From positions 34,589,710 to 34,653,709 of the forward strand of contig OZ022340.1 of the NCBI GenBank assembly GCA_963989245.1: DNA of 64,000 nt, given 5' to 3'. The position numbers and the translations under genes are program-made. The notes under the pieces were generated by a model. It saw only the letters and a program-made list of their open reading frames with translations, did not search any database and was not told the DNA's origin. Position 1 is the stretch's first letter. Each line of letters begins with the position of its first letter. This document shows positions 22,102 through 32,336 of this stretch, one piece after another. The stretch is from Nansenia antarctica (taxonomy: Eukaryota; Chordata; Actinopteri; Argentiniformes; Microstomatidae).

Positions 22102-24369
22102 TCTTTGTGTGTGTGAGAAAGTGTCTGTGTGTGTGTGTGTGTGAGAGAGAGAGTGTGTATGTGTGAATGGCATTGCATCCCTACCTGTAGAAGATCCTGT
22201 CCTTCAGAACCCTCATGGCACTCTCCACAAAGTTATTTGTGTTGTTGCCCCGTGTCGGAAGGCCTGAGCGGAGACAGACAGCCCAGTCCATGCGTCGTGT
22301 GAACACTGAGGCCAGATGGTCCCTGTAGCGCTGGTGTTTCAGTACCGTCAGGTCCTGGAGAGCCTGGTGGTAGGAGGCCTCCAGGTCCTGTGGTGACACG
22401 GCGTACACCAGATGTTTAAAGATCTCTAGGAGACGCTGCCGGTCCCCCTTCGGCACCTGTGATGGAAATGATTGAATGAATGAAATGTTATTCATATAGC
22501 GCATTTCATACCCAGAGGCAACACAATGTGCTTCACAAAGGAAAGGAGGGGGTGTATAGGCCCCACCCTTTCAGCACCATTTTCCAGGGGGAAGCAAAAA
22601 AACTGTTTACCCATGGGGCCAGATAAATAAGTAAGAAAATATTACTGTATCAAGCTTCTTCATATGTTACACTAGAGCCCACCTAGGCTACGGCTCGATC
22701 TATACTAAAGCCTGGTGGAGTGGCGTAACCTAACTTCCTTTGATATACCGTGGAAGTGTGATTTGCCTGACTGACTCTGCCTGACTCTGTGTGTTACCTG
22801 GCTAGGGGACCAGAAAACAGCTTTTAGAATAAAATTATATGAATTTCGATGACATACCCCATGGTGAGTGTCCCAGAGCCACCTCCACATGGCCTGCAGC
22901 ATGTGAAACACGCAGAGGAGGGGAGTGGTCTGAGGGAAGGCATTTTGTAGTGCCTGTCGCAGGGCTTTGCAGTCGTCAGTCATGACGACCTGTGGGCCTA
23001 GTTCTCCTCTTCCATAAAAAGCATCCTCTGGAAGGATGGTCATCAGCAACTTGAGTCCTGCTGTGATGGTCCTTTGTGACTCAGAGGTTGTGATGATGAC
23101 TCCAAGTGGCAGCCCACCTGCAGTCGAATGGGTCAGCAGGAGAAAGATCCTGCTATTCATGCGGTCACAGTTTCCTGACACAAACAAAAACAAACTTTAT
23201 TTAGCCATGCAAGTCTTTAAATGACCACTTCCCTCATTATCAATCAGCTTTATGTCCTTCAAACCTGAAGAATCCATGAACATCAGTTCTCCACTGTGTT
23301 TCCCAAGCCTGTGGACCCTCTTCATTAATGGAGTGCACACAGCGATGATGGTTTGCCCATCTGTGGTCTCCTCCATCCTCACACAGGTCTCACCCTGCTC
23401 CATGTTGTAGGCCTCCAGACGTTGCAGATGCTGCTCCATACTCCCTCTCAAAAATTGAATAGTATAATCTGTAATGGCAATAAACAACAAATATGTTTCC
23501 ATCTTTTGTCCCCTGGGAGATGTTACATGCATTAATGCTTACTTGATTATTGTGACTATTTTTGAATATGCTAACGTGAAACTAACCGATAACAAAAGTA
23601 GATATCTGGGCAGATGGACCGATCTGCTGAGGCATATAGGTAAACATCACCCTTCTCCTCCTGAAGGTCGTATTTCAGTGTGTTCAGGGCTGAGGAGGGC
23701 GAGTGGCCACTCTCAAAGAGCTTCTCCAGTTTCTCCACCGTTTCTTTTGCTACATCGCGCTGCTGTAAGGCCTCGGCACAAGTAAGGCGGTGGTTGTGGG
23801 TGTTTTTTATGGTGACATGGAAAAACAACCCCTCTTGGTTGTGGCAATCAACAGATCTACAAAATATGGAACGGAAACATGAGCATGTAACCTCGATTAA
23901 ACTGTATGTCATGTATATTAATCTCAAAATGATTGTTCCGTTACAGAACAAACCTGGACTTTCGGTTTCGAGAGCGAATGCTTTTTTTTAGCACAAGGTA
24001 GAGCCCAGCTGGACAGTTTGTGTTTTTCTTTGTCTGACTTGTGTGCCATGTGTTGTGTTGGCATCTTAAGTCCACCTTTGAACATAGAAATTCTTAATTA
24101 AAGGTCTTACCACTTTAACAATTATAAAAACAAGAAAAATTACTTGAATGATCTTACTCTGTAGCTGTTGCGCCGTGCAGAATCCTGAGTAGCAGGATAC
24201 GTTTTGGCCACTCTCATGGTCATCTGTGATGACCGTTGGAAGTCCTCCAGCCATGTCTCTACCTCCTCCCTGGTGCTGAGTTGGAGCTTTAAAGAGGCCG
24301 TGAAACCTCCCCGCTCCAGTGGAGTATATGAGCAGATATTATGGCAGTACCCCTCAGGGACAAGTTGCT
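20642..24369 (-). CDS. MULE-B transposase, nine exons, SWIM zinc finger
   Basis: Nine minus-strand exons with GT/AG borders can be drawn: about 24,369-24,158, 24,075-23,954, 23,856-23,587, 23,468-23,265, 23,174-22,858, 22,456-22,185, 21,960-21,807, 21,510-21,297 and 20,964-20,642. The N-terminal part has Cys/His pairs of FLYWCH/WRKY type (VDCHNQEG, TIKNTHNHRL). The MULE core has the first acid in GELMFMDSSG, the second in VVMTDDCKALRQAL, then LLCVFHMLQAMW, and the third in NNTNNFVESAMRV. The SWIM finger is CTCPVGNNGALCKHQHAV. The tail is basic (AAAKRIKIRPRKG) and probably binds DNA or enters the nucleus. The protein should cut MULE ends and could also mobilise the deleted MULE-A. No stop was seen in any exon. 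A further 5' exon may lie upstream beyond the small element at 24,442. Confidence 0.8.
22052..22165. repeat. (GT)n/(GA)n microsatellite in a MULE-B intron
   Basis: Alternating GT and GA runs in the intron between exons 6 and 7 of the MULE-B transposase. Confidence 0.9.
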
Positions 24370-24441
24370 GTTTAAACACATTAAATGTAAGGTTAGTAAA
24401 TCAACCATCACAAACCAACAAAGACAAATATGTAGGTACTA

Positions 24442-25509
24442 GGGGTGCAACGGTTCAGTTGGCCCACGGTTCGGTACGGTTCGGTATTTTGGGTCACGGT
24501 TTTCGGTACGGTTCGGTTCAGAAACAAACGTTCCAGACCAACTCGACCTCTGACCAAAGGCCGCGTTCGAGGCATTCACGTGGACGCTCCGGCGCTCTCA
24601 GAGCTAATTTACGAACGCGGCCAAATTGATCTTCTCGCCATAAAGCTTAAGCGTACAGTGGGCTTCCTGTATAGATTTAAATCTTGCTTTTCCTTGGCTT
24701 CCAGAAAACGTCTTGTCTCCGCCCTTTTCCTTTCACAATTGGATTATGGTGATACAGTATATAGGTTTGCTTCTCTGTCCACTTTATCCAAGCTAGACCC
24801 CCTGTATCATTCGGTTCTAAGATACATCACCAATAGTGCCTTCAGGACCCATCACTGTACACTGTATAGTCTGGTTGGATGGCCATCTCTTTCTGTCAGA
24901 AGGCTCCAACACTGGTACACTCTTGTGTTTAAAATCATCTCTGGCTTCTTACCGAATTATCTGGGCCTGAAGTTCATCCCTATACCGAGTGGCTCGGGTC
25001 TCAGGTCTCGTAGATGGCTACAATACAAGGTGCCACTTATCATGAACAATGTTGGAAGGGCAAGCTTGTCTTATTATGGCCCTTGGTCTTGGAATGACCT
25101 ACAGACTACTTTTAAATTAGAGGCCCTTATTTCCATAAGTATCTTCAAGCGTAGATTAAAGGATGTGGTCACCGCTCGCTGTACCTGCTTTGGTTAGACT
25201 TCTCAATGTTTTAATCACCTTGTAAATACCCCTACCATTGTTTGTCTATTGTATTGTTGCCACTGTCTTATGTCCTGTCTTGTTATCTGAACTGTTTTTT
25301 TAAGCTACTATTTTGACCCTGTCTTGGCCAGGTCTCGCTTGTAAAAGAGGTTTTAATCTCAATGTGACTTCCTGGTAAAATAAAGGTAAAAAAAAAAAAA
25401 TATATATTAAAAAAAAACGAAAACCGAAAACCGTCACGGTTCACTAGTGAATTGAGCCGTGGAACGCAAACCGTACCGTCCGTTAAAAAACCGAGAACCG
25501 TTGCACCCC
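24442..25509. mobile_element. Small TA-flanked inverted-repeat element
   Basis: The ends GGGGTGCAACGGTTC and its inverted counterpart GAACCGTTGCACCCC are flanked by TA on both sides (24,440-24,441 and 25,510-25,511). That suggests a Tc1/mariner-like non-autonomous element, though other superfamilies are possible. Its subterminal parts are rich in CGGTTCGGTACGG words. A LINE fragment occupies most of its interior. Confidence 0.6.
24590..25400 (+). mobile_element. LINE 3' fragment with poly(A) inside the TA-flanked element
   Basis: The plus strand encodes the C-terminal part of a CR1/Rex-type LINE protein: KLKRTVGFLYRFKSCFSL, LDYGDTVYRFAS, SLVGWPSLSVRRLQHW, LSYYGPWSWNDLQ, with the stop at about 25,197. 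The 3' end is CTTCCTGGTAAAATAAAGGT followed by an A-run at about 25,388-25,400. It is 5'-truncated, with no RT active site. Confidence 0.65.
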
Positions 25510-25584
25510 TAGTAGGTACATAACTGTAAAAGTGCATTTTGCATAATAGGTCCCCTTTAAAATGTGAGTGGGGCATGTAGCACC

Positions 25585-25850
25585 CTATAATGTAATAATT
25601 TCCTGATAATGTAATAACACCTGATAATGTAATAAAATGTCCACTTAACTCCATCGAAAATGTAATAAAACCCAATAATGTAATAATTGACCAATAATGT
25701 AATAAAATAACCTGACTGATATTGTAATAACATTTTTACTGATAATGTAATACCTTATTACATTATTGGGAATTTATTACACTTTCAGGTGGGTCTTTTT
25801 TTTTTTTTTTTTACTGATAATGTAATACTTGACAGATAATGTAATACTAT
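25585..25850. repeat. Degenerate GATAATGTAATA repeats with an inverted part
   Basis: Around ten loosely spaced copies of a GATAATGTAATA word. Near 25,752-25,785 the word also occurs in reverse orientation, so the tract can fold. Part of MULE-B; role unknown. Confidence 0.6.
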
Positions 25851-27010
25851 GTTCATTTTCAATCCAGAGTTCTACATTATTTTTATTTTTTTAATCTAAG
25901 ACTGTTGTATACACTGGATTTAAGAATCTAGAATCTACACTAGTCTGAATACTTTCCGCACCCACTGTACATATGCATTCATTCATTCAACACCTACATA
26001 CACACTTACATGACACCTGACACAAACATAGGCCTACATATCCCCTCATAAATTGTTATTATATCACTTTCATCATCTTCCTCTGCACATATGCAAGTCT
26101 GTCATTTAACCCAGTAGTCATTCTGTTATTTCAAATCCAGTGTAAATAAGATTCTTAGATTCTTAAATCCAGTGTATACAGTCTTAGATTCTTAAAAAAC
26201 AAAATGTCTGTGCCCACATGCTGGCTCACTGAAATGGCTGGAACAGACATACACCCACTAAATAAACCGTCTGGACCATAGTTCATTTGATCAGTTACAC
26301 CTGTATTTGGACTGTAAAATGGCTGTTGATATGGGTAGAGGCTAGATCCGATCAACACAACGGACACCTAACCCTAACCATTCGATACCTGTGCCTAAAC
26401 TTAACCGTCCAAACTAAGCCTAACCTCAAGATGCTCCGGTATCCCCAAGTCATCCTGCTTTCCACAAATATGACACCACTTAATGTTCATGGCTGCCTCG
26501 ATCTTTTCCCTCTCTCGCTCGTCTTTTCCCTCACTCACTTCTCCTTCAGTAGTCTACCTTAATTGATACAAAATGTAAAATGTTAGACATGTTAGAAGGG
26601 TGGGGAACAATGAGACTGTTACACTTAGAATGTGTTTTTGAGATTAGATTGCAAGTGGACAGCGAGAAACATTGCTGTTTAAACTTGTAATATGCGTCTC
26701 CAAAAAAGTGTTCCACTGACCACCTCTGTCCACTTGTGTCCAGATGTCATTGACAGTTCAGCCAAGTTCCTCAGCAAGCATCCAGCGTAGATAATAATAT
26801 ATACATGTATATATATATACATATATTAGATAGAAAGGATAACGTACACACGACTGCTCGCATCGGTTAACATTCCGGAAAGAGGAAGATTTATTTGGCG
26901 CTCTAACATTTATAGACATGAACGTAGCGTGAGTATGCAAATGAGATCAACAGTCAACGTCAACAACGTGAACGTGACATGTTTCTTTATGACTTCTAAC
27001 ACTGTAGCTG
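25850..27010. other. MULE-B right interior, no gene; empty-site sequence for the MULE-A LINE
   Basis: Positions 26,478-27,010 match MULE-A 13,970-14,411 plus 15,427-15,500 almost exactly and show the uninterrupted target at about 26,920-26,940. The rest holds no convincing reading frame. Confidence 0.6.
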
Positions 27011-27666
27011 ATCGGCTTGAATATAATCTAAGAGAGTTCAAGTTTAAACAACTCCTAAAGTTCTGAAATGTTCCTGAAATGTACTGCTCCTTTGATACTG
27101 TATTTCCCCTGTGTGGTTGCTTATGCAGTAATATGGTTTGTGGGTATAGCTGGTTAATATCAGAATAAAACGTGCAGACTGCAGAATGAGTGTTTCTGGT
27201 TTATTTTATGAAGCTGTGTATTTTTACACTGTGTTGCCCAGTCAATAAACATGTTTCCTTATGACTTCTAACTTCTCTGGGCGTGCATTTCAACCCGTTC
27301 ACACGCCGCATGCTAGCGTTTACGTTAGCCGTTTACGTTAGCCCAAGCTATAGCTTATAGCAAGGAGTCTGGCTTTAGATGGTAGACTCGCCAGCCAATG
27401 AGGGGGCAATGAGGGAGTGCTTCGCCAACCAATCAGGTAGCGGTATTGCCAGCCAATGATGGGGCAATGAGGGAGTGCTTCGCCAACCAATCAGGTAGCG
27501 GTATTGCCCTGCCACCCCCTACCATCCTAGGTTTCGCAAATTCGCGACCGGGAGACAGAAGCGGCAGTAACAGCGCTTGACGCCAGCGTGCTCTGAACCC
27601 GGAAACAGCAAACAGCTACGGCAAACGCAACAGGACAATGGGTCCCACGTGGGCGTGCTGGCTGGG

Positions 27667-27954
27667 GAAGGACTCGTTCAGATCTTTGGGTTTTCTCTTC
27701 CGCGTCATTCAGCCTCTGTATTCGGTCATTCGTTGTTCCAGTTTTGTCGTCCTTTCAGCTACTTCTGCCAGTGCGGATTCTACTCTTGTTAGTGATTCTT
27801 TAGTCTCTTTAGAGGCTTCACCGTGCTCCTTCCTTAGCGTGCGTAGCTCTGCTAGTACGGCAGCCATGCTGTCTTCCCCCTCGTCTGGTTTCTGTTGCTC
27901 CTCTTTTTTCGTTAGTTTGCTCTTCTTCTCAATGTCTTTTCGACTGTTGGCCAT
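27667..27954 (-). pseudogene. L1 ORF1, 5' third (coiled coil)
   Basis: This N-terminal ORF1 piece starts at the ATG at 27,954. It begins MANSRKDIEKKSK and continues as a charged coiled-coil region rich in E, K and L heptads. The frame meets a TGA at 27,709-27,711. A shift of one base restores an ORF1-like sequence (RLNDAEEKTQRSERVL) up to the insertion site at 27,667. It then joins the sequence at 3,356 (HHMLHREASLSAKCDDLE). So this copy carries one frameshift as well as the 24.3-kb insertion. The coiled coil normally drives trimerisation of the protein. Confidence 0.75.
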
Positions 27955-28089
27955 TATGTTTGGTAGTTGTGAGTTTTTTTTTACATAAAATAAAATATAT
28001 AATAGGTGTTTGGCTAGTTTTTTAAAGTTCTCCTCCGGAGCTCAAGATTCAAGCTGCTGCTTTGGCCATGACGTCACAGGAAGTCCCGG

Positions 28090-28900
28090 CATACAGTTTC
28101 TTAAATAGGCCTACTCACTTAATTTGGGATAATAGACCTACTTTGCAACTTTACAGTTTTGGTAACTGTTTTTTGTTTCTCTACTGTAACATAACCAGGT
28201 ACATTAATAATATTAATAATTACAATTTACAATACAAATACAACAATTGGGGGTCCCTCAAAAAAAATGTGTGATCAACCGCCAAGGCCTCATTCTGACC
28301 CAGGAAAAATCCTGGTATGTCCTGTATAACATGATAGCCATCTATGAGCAATGCACTGTATGTAAGATGATGACCAAGGGTCTTTCTGCTGCTGACCAAG
28401 GGGCTGAGTCCTGTTGATGGGGCCCAATTTTCTTTTAGACTCTGTAGGCTACTGTATTTGTTTATTAAGATTTCATAAATATGATATATTGTCTGAATTT
28501 GTCTTGTTTTATCAAATGTTCCAATTATTTTCATTTCTTGTGCTGGTTTATTATGAACAACATGTAAAATTGCAGGAAACTACCACAAATAATTGTGTGG
28601 GAGAGCGCTGCCAAAACGAGCACAGTTTTGGGTTGCTCCACCGCCAAAAAATCTTGCAGCCCTAATTTGGCATGTACATTACAGTAGGGTCAAAAGAGAC
28701 ATTGTGAGCAGGTGAGTATGTAGTGTAATGTGGAGAGATCTAAATGACACCCATACAAAATGCCTCTTAACATACCAAACCCTTGATTTCACAATCAATG
28801 TGTTTAAACATACAGTATGCTGCTTTAAAGAAGTGAACATTTAACTAAATATTAATTCATAACAAATAGCCTATATACCATAGTATAGTAATAATACTAA
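28090..28900. other. Anonymous AT-rich sequence
   Basis: No gene, inverted repeat or recognisable mobile element could be supported here. Confidence 0.4.
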
Positions 28901-28904
28901 TAAT

Positions 28905-29040
28905 ATATGCCATTTAGCTGACGCTTTTATCCAAAGCAACAACATTGCAGTGAGTGCAGACATTTTCAGTATACTGTATATGGTCCCAGTGGGACTGGAA
29001 CCCACCATCTAAGCCTTGTTAGCGCCGTGCTCTACCAACT
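28905..29040 (+). repeat. Teleost dispersed repeat with tRNA-like B-box
   Basis: It contains GCCATTTAGCTGACGCTTTT and ATCCAAAGC. About 70 bp on come a GGGACTGGAACCC box and GTGCTCTACCAACT. This pair of blocks is common in fish genomes and resembles a degenerate tRNA-derived SINE or a related repeat. It is cut off by the LINE that follows. Confidence 0.45.
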
Positions 29041-29620
29041 TTTAAAAATGATCTTTTATTATCAGAAATGTATAATTTACATTATTTACACATTACAACA
29101 CATAGGAAGGCATCAGCCCCCTATCAACTCAGAAAAACCAATAAAAAAACAACACAACAATTCAAACCAAGAAAAAAACAACAACACAACAATTCATTCA
29201 AAATCATAAACCCTCCATCCTCCCCCACAGTTGTAAAGGTGCTCCCTTCTCCAAACACCTCCTCACATGTCTCCTTCCCTGCATACATCCTTATCATCCT
29301 CACATCCCTTTTCAGAGCCGTAAACACATTCCACACATCCACCACCCTTTTCATAATGAGCCACATTCCTTCTCAGCCTGACCGCATACCTCCCGTGACT
29401 CAATACATAATTCAACAAATTTACATTACACCCTTTCTTCTTACCCACCACCCCAAACAACCACAACTCCTTCCAATCCATCTCCTCCCGCTAATCAGCT
29501 CTTTCATCTTCTCCATATATAACTCCCAAACCTCCACATATTGGTGCATAAATGTCTCCGCTGCTTCCCCACATACATCACACATCCTATCAACATTTGC
29601 ATCAAACTTACTTATAATTA

Positions 29621-31055
29621 CACTACCGTTCGAAAGTTTGGGGTCACCCAGACAATTTCGTGTTTTCCATGAAAACTCACACTTTTATTTATCAAATGAG
29701 TTGCAAAATTAATAGAAAATATAATCAAGACATTGTTAGAAATAATGTTTTTTATTTGAAATAATAATTTTGTCCTTCAAACTTTGCTTTCGTCAAAGAA
29801 TGCTCCCTTTGCAGCAATTACAGCATTGCAGACATTTGGCATTCTAGCTGTTAATTTGTTGAGGTAATCTGAAGAAATGTCACCCCACCCTTCCTGAAGC
29901 ACCTCCCACAAGTTGGATTGGCTTGATGGGCACTTCTTGCGTACCATACGGTCAAGCTGCTCCCACCACAGCTCAATGGGGTTGAGATCTGGTGACTCCG
30001 CTGGCCAGTCCATTACAGACAGAATACTAGCTGCCTGCTTCTTCCCTAAATAGTTATTGCATAATTTGGAGGTGTGCTTTGGATCATTGTCCTGTTGTAG
30101 GAGGAAATTGGCTCCAATTAAGCGCTGTCCACAGGGTATGGCATGGTGTTGCAAAATTGAGTGATAGCCTTCCTTATTCAAAATCCCTTTTACCTTGTAC
30201 AAATCTCCCACGTTACCAGCACCAAAGCAGCCCATCACATTACCTCCACCATGCTTGACAGATGGCGTCAGGCACTCTTCCAGCATCTTTTCACTTGTTC
30301 TGTGTCTCACAAATGTTCTCTGTCCTCTGCCTAGAAGGCCAGCATCCCGGAGTCGCCTCTTCACTGTAGACGTTGACACTGGCGTTTTGCAGTTACCATT
30401 TAATGAAGCTGCCAGTTCAGGACCTGTGAGGCGTCTATTTCTCAAACTAGAGACTCTAATGTACTTGTCTTCTTGCTCAGTTGTGCACCGGGGCCTCCCA
30501 CTTCTCTTTCTACTCTGGTTAGAGCCTGTTTGTGCTGTTCTCTGAAGGGAGTAGTTCACACCGTTGTAGGAAATGTTCAGTTTCTTGGCAATTTCTCACA
30601 TTGAATAGCCTTCATTTCTAAGAACAAGAATAGACTGTCGAGTTTCATATGAAAGTTCTCTTTTTCTGGCCATTTTGAGAGTATAATCGAACCCACAAAT
30701 GTGATGTTCCAGATACTCGCTCAAAGGAAGGCCGTTTGTATAGCTTCTCTAACCAGCAAAACCATTTTCAGCTGTGCTAACATAATTGCACAAGGGTTTT
30801 CAAGGTTTTTCTAATCATCCATTTGCTTTTTAACGCGATTAGCAAACACAATGTACCATTAGAACACTGGAGTGACGGTTGCTGGAAATGGGCCTCTATA
30901 CACCTATGTAGATATTCATTCAGTCATTTTCCACATTAACAATGTATAGAGTGTATTTCTGATTAATTTAATGTTATCTTCATTGAAAAAAACAGTGCTT
31001 TTCTTTAAAAAAATAAGGACATTTCTATGTGACCCCAAACTTTTGAACGGCAATG
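29621..31055 (-). mobile_element. Tc1-like DNA transposon
   Basis: Inverted ends CACTACCGTTCGAAAGTTTG (left) and the matching CAAACTTTTGAACGGCAATG (right), with TA on both sides (29,619-29,620 and 31,056-31,057). Removing it and one TA rejoins the Tx1-like LINE reading frame exactly, so the insertion border is certain. Confidence 0.95.
29777..30673 (-). pseudogene. Tc1-like transposase, disrupted
   Basis: The original start is the ATG at 30,673 (MARKRELSYETRQSIL). An in-frame TGA at codon 26 (30,598-30,596) breaks the first helix-turn-helix. Downstream come a second DNA-binding part (GRPRCTTEQEDKYIR), then LLGRGQRTFVRHRTSEKML, LLQQDNDPKHTS and SPDLNPIELWWEQLD. The second aspartate and the third catalytic acid are present. 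The segment that should hold the first aspartate (usually a SDES-like box between the LLGR and RRTFVRR parts) is missing, an internal deletion of about 40-50 codons. The protein therefore cannot be catalytic. Its ends could still be moved by a related enzyme. Confidence 0.9.
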
Positions 31056-32061
31056 TACATTGTTAAATATCCTATTATGCCTCAGTAAAAAATCCATCTC
31101 CTCACATTCTATGGAGTTCCACTTCACCTTAAAGTTCTCCCACACCCTTCCCACCCTCATCTCTGGAAATACTCTCTCCCATACTTTCTCTGAAGCCGGC
31201 CTCCTCACGTTCCCATTCCTCAGTATCCTGTATATCATCCTTGTCTTCACACCTCTCATTTGAATTTTGACATCCCCCTCACCTATAAAGAACCTCCACC
31301 TCTTTTCTCTCCCCTTCCTCCTCCACTTCCCTATCCACCATTGCCCTCCACTCCACTGGCATCCCCTCTTTAATCCTTTTTAACATATTCCTCGCTGCCC
31401 CCTCGCATATCTCATCTCCCATTTCCTCTACTGCATCCACCACCACCATTGCAGGCATAAATCCCGGTACAAATTCATACACCAAATCCATCACCTTTCC
31501 CAACCCAGCCCTCATCATTACCCTATCATACAAGTCGGTATTAGATGACGAGACGATGACGTGGCTTCTGGAGGGGTGTCCAGAAATATAGCCCGGGTGA
31601 GCCCCTCAACCAGGTCTCGGGGTGGTAAAAGGGTAGCCCCTCGGCCCCGAGCCTGGTGGAGTGGAGAGGAAACCACAACAAATACGACCAAAGAAGATAC
31701 AATTCCTTCCCCTCATACCTTATCCTTGGGTTTAAAAACACTGGTTGCTCCCACACTTGTCTCACATTTTCACATTCATACGACACCCATGTTAGAAACT
31801 CCCCCCACGCCTCCAAAACCTCCCTGTAGAAAGGTGCTACTCCCTCCAACATCTCCTTCTTCATCTTCATATACACCCCACTCTCCCCACACCCTCCACA
31901 CTTACTGAAGGCCTCAGTCAGGAATATTTCCCATGCATACTCTCCACCCCCATACACACACTTCACCATCCTTTTCACTCTCATAGCCTTCTTTTTTCAC
32001 CTCCAGATTCATCAACCCCAAACCTCCATTCTTACATTTATTCTCTAATACATATAGTGCA

Positions 32062-32336
32062 ATCCTTAACATTGCAATGTACTCTGCCCCAGTGTTACAG
32101 TGTGTATTTTACTCTGCCCAGTGTTACAGTGTGTATTTTACTCTGCCCCAGTGTTACAGTGTGTATTTTACTCTGCCCCAGTGTTACAGTGTGTATTTTA
32201 CTCTGCCCCAGTGTTACAGTGTGTATTTTACTCTGCCCCAGTGTTACAGTGTGTATTTTACTCTGCCCCAGTGTTACAGTGTGTATTTTACTGTGCCCCA
32301 GTGTTACAGTGTGTATTTTACTCCGCCCAGTGTTAC
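32062..32336. repeat. 30-bp minisatellite, about nine copies
   Basis: Copies of CCCAGTGTTACAGTGTGTAT followed by TTTACTCTGC, with 29-bp and 30-bp versions. Overlapping open frames in several phases (for example 32,057-32,377) result from the 30-bp period and are not genes. Confidence 0.95.

Larger units (their letters stand above)
16043..27545. mobile_element. MULE-B: autonomous-type Mutator-like element
   Basis: An 11.5-kb element with long inverted arms, about 540 bp each (16,043-16,585 and about 27,010-27,545). The arms begin with GCGAATTTGCGAAACCTAGG and include two tandem copies of a roughly 57-bp segment. GACCGGGAG flanks it at 16,034-16,042 and 27,546-27,554. Duplications of nine bases and long inverted arms are typical of Mutator-like elements, and the internal gene (20,642-24,369) is a MULE transposase. 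Later insertions are a Rex1-like LINE (16,695-19,470) and a TA-flanked element (24,442-25,509). Confidence 0.9.
9191..27637 (-). mobile_element. Full-length L2-type LINE, split by MULE insertions
   Basis: Minus-strand LINE. Its 3' end is at 9,191, with the (ATT)n tail after GCGCTATATAAAT on the minus strand. The ORF fills 9,458-12,865. The 5' leader runs to 13,379 and resumes after the MULE pair at 27,555-27,637. Without the MULEs it is about 4.27 kb. It entered the EnSpm-like element between ACCCAT and ATGGG, 29 bp from that element's right end. Any target duplication is too short to define. The full-length leader and intact ORF suggest a fairly young copy at the time the MULEs arrived. Confidence 0.8.
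3357..27666. mobile_element. EnSpm/CACTA-like DNA transposon interrupted by a LINE
   Basis: Both ends carry the same inverted repeat, beginning CCCAGCCAGCACGCCCACG inward from 3,357 and inward from 27,666. The flanks share GA (3,355-3,356 and 27,667-27,668), a 2-bp target duplication. After taking out the L2-type LINE at 9,191-27,637, the right inverted repeat continues and matches the left one for about 20 further bases. The element itself is then about 5.9 kb. It has subterminal tandem arrays at both ends and two minus-strand genes typical of animal EnSpm elements. The transposase gene keeps only its C-terminal part, so this copy could not move by itself. Confidence 0.75.
1..28090 (-). mobile_element. 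L1-type LINE, outermost layer of a nested stack
   Basis: A minus-strand L1-like non-LTR retrotransposon. Its 5' leader and the start of ORF1 lie at 27,667-28,090. The rest of ORF1 and ORF2 lie at 1-3,356 and run off the left edge. The 24.3 kb between is an insertion (3,357-27,666). If the insertion and one copy of the flanking GA are removed, the ORF1 reading frame is continuous across the junction, so the two pieces come from one copy. The 5' limit near 28,090 is a guess, since no duplication or promoter boundary can be read there. The 3' end is outside the window. Confidence 0.8.
29044..32060 (-). mobile_element. Tx1-like LINE 3' part, split by a Tc1 element
   Basis: The minus strand encodes the C-terminal region of a Tx1/L1-like ORF2: GGLGLMNLEVK, EQPVFLNPRIR, EFVPGFMPAM, RRPASEKVWERVFPEM, FLLRHNRIFNNV. 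After the Tc1 insertion the same frame continues through a zinc-knuckle-like MCDVCGEAAETF to KELWLFGVVGKKKG and ARYAV-like text. Frameshifts occur near 31,990, and an extra segment of about 150 bp sits near 31,545-31,690. It is 5'-truncated near 32,060. Confidence 0.65.

Noticed and set aside
24140..24379. ATG at 24,379 as a firm start of the MULE-B transposase
   Set aside because: A good splice acceptor (GTTTAAACAG) sits just after it, so the first coding exon may lie further upstream; left open.
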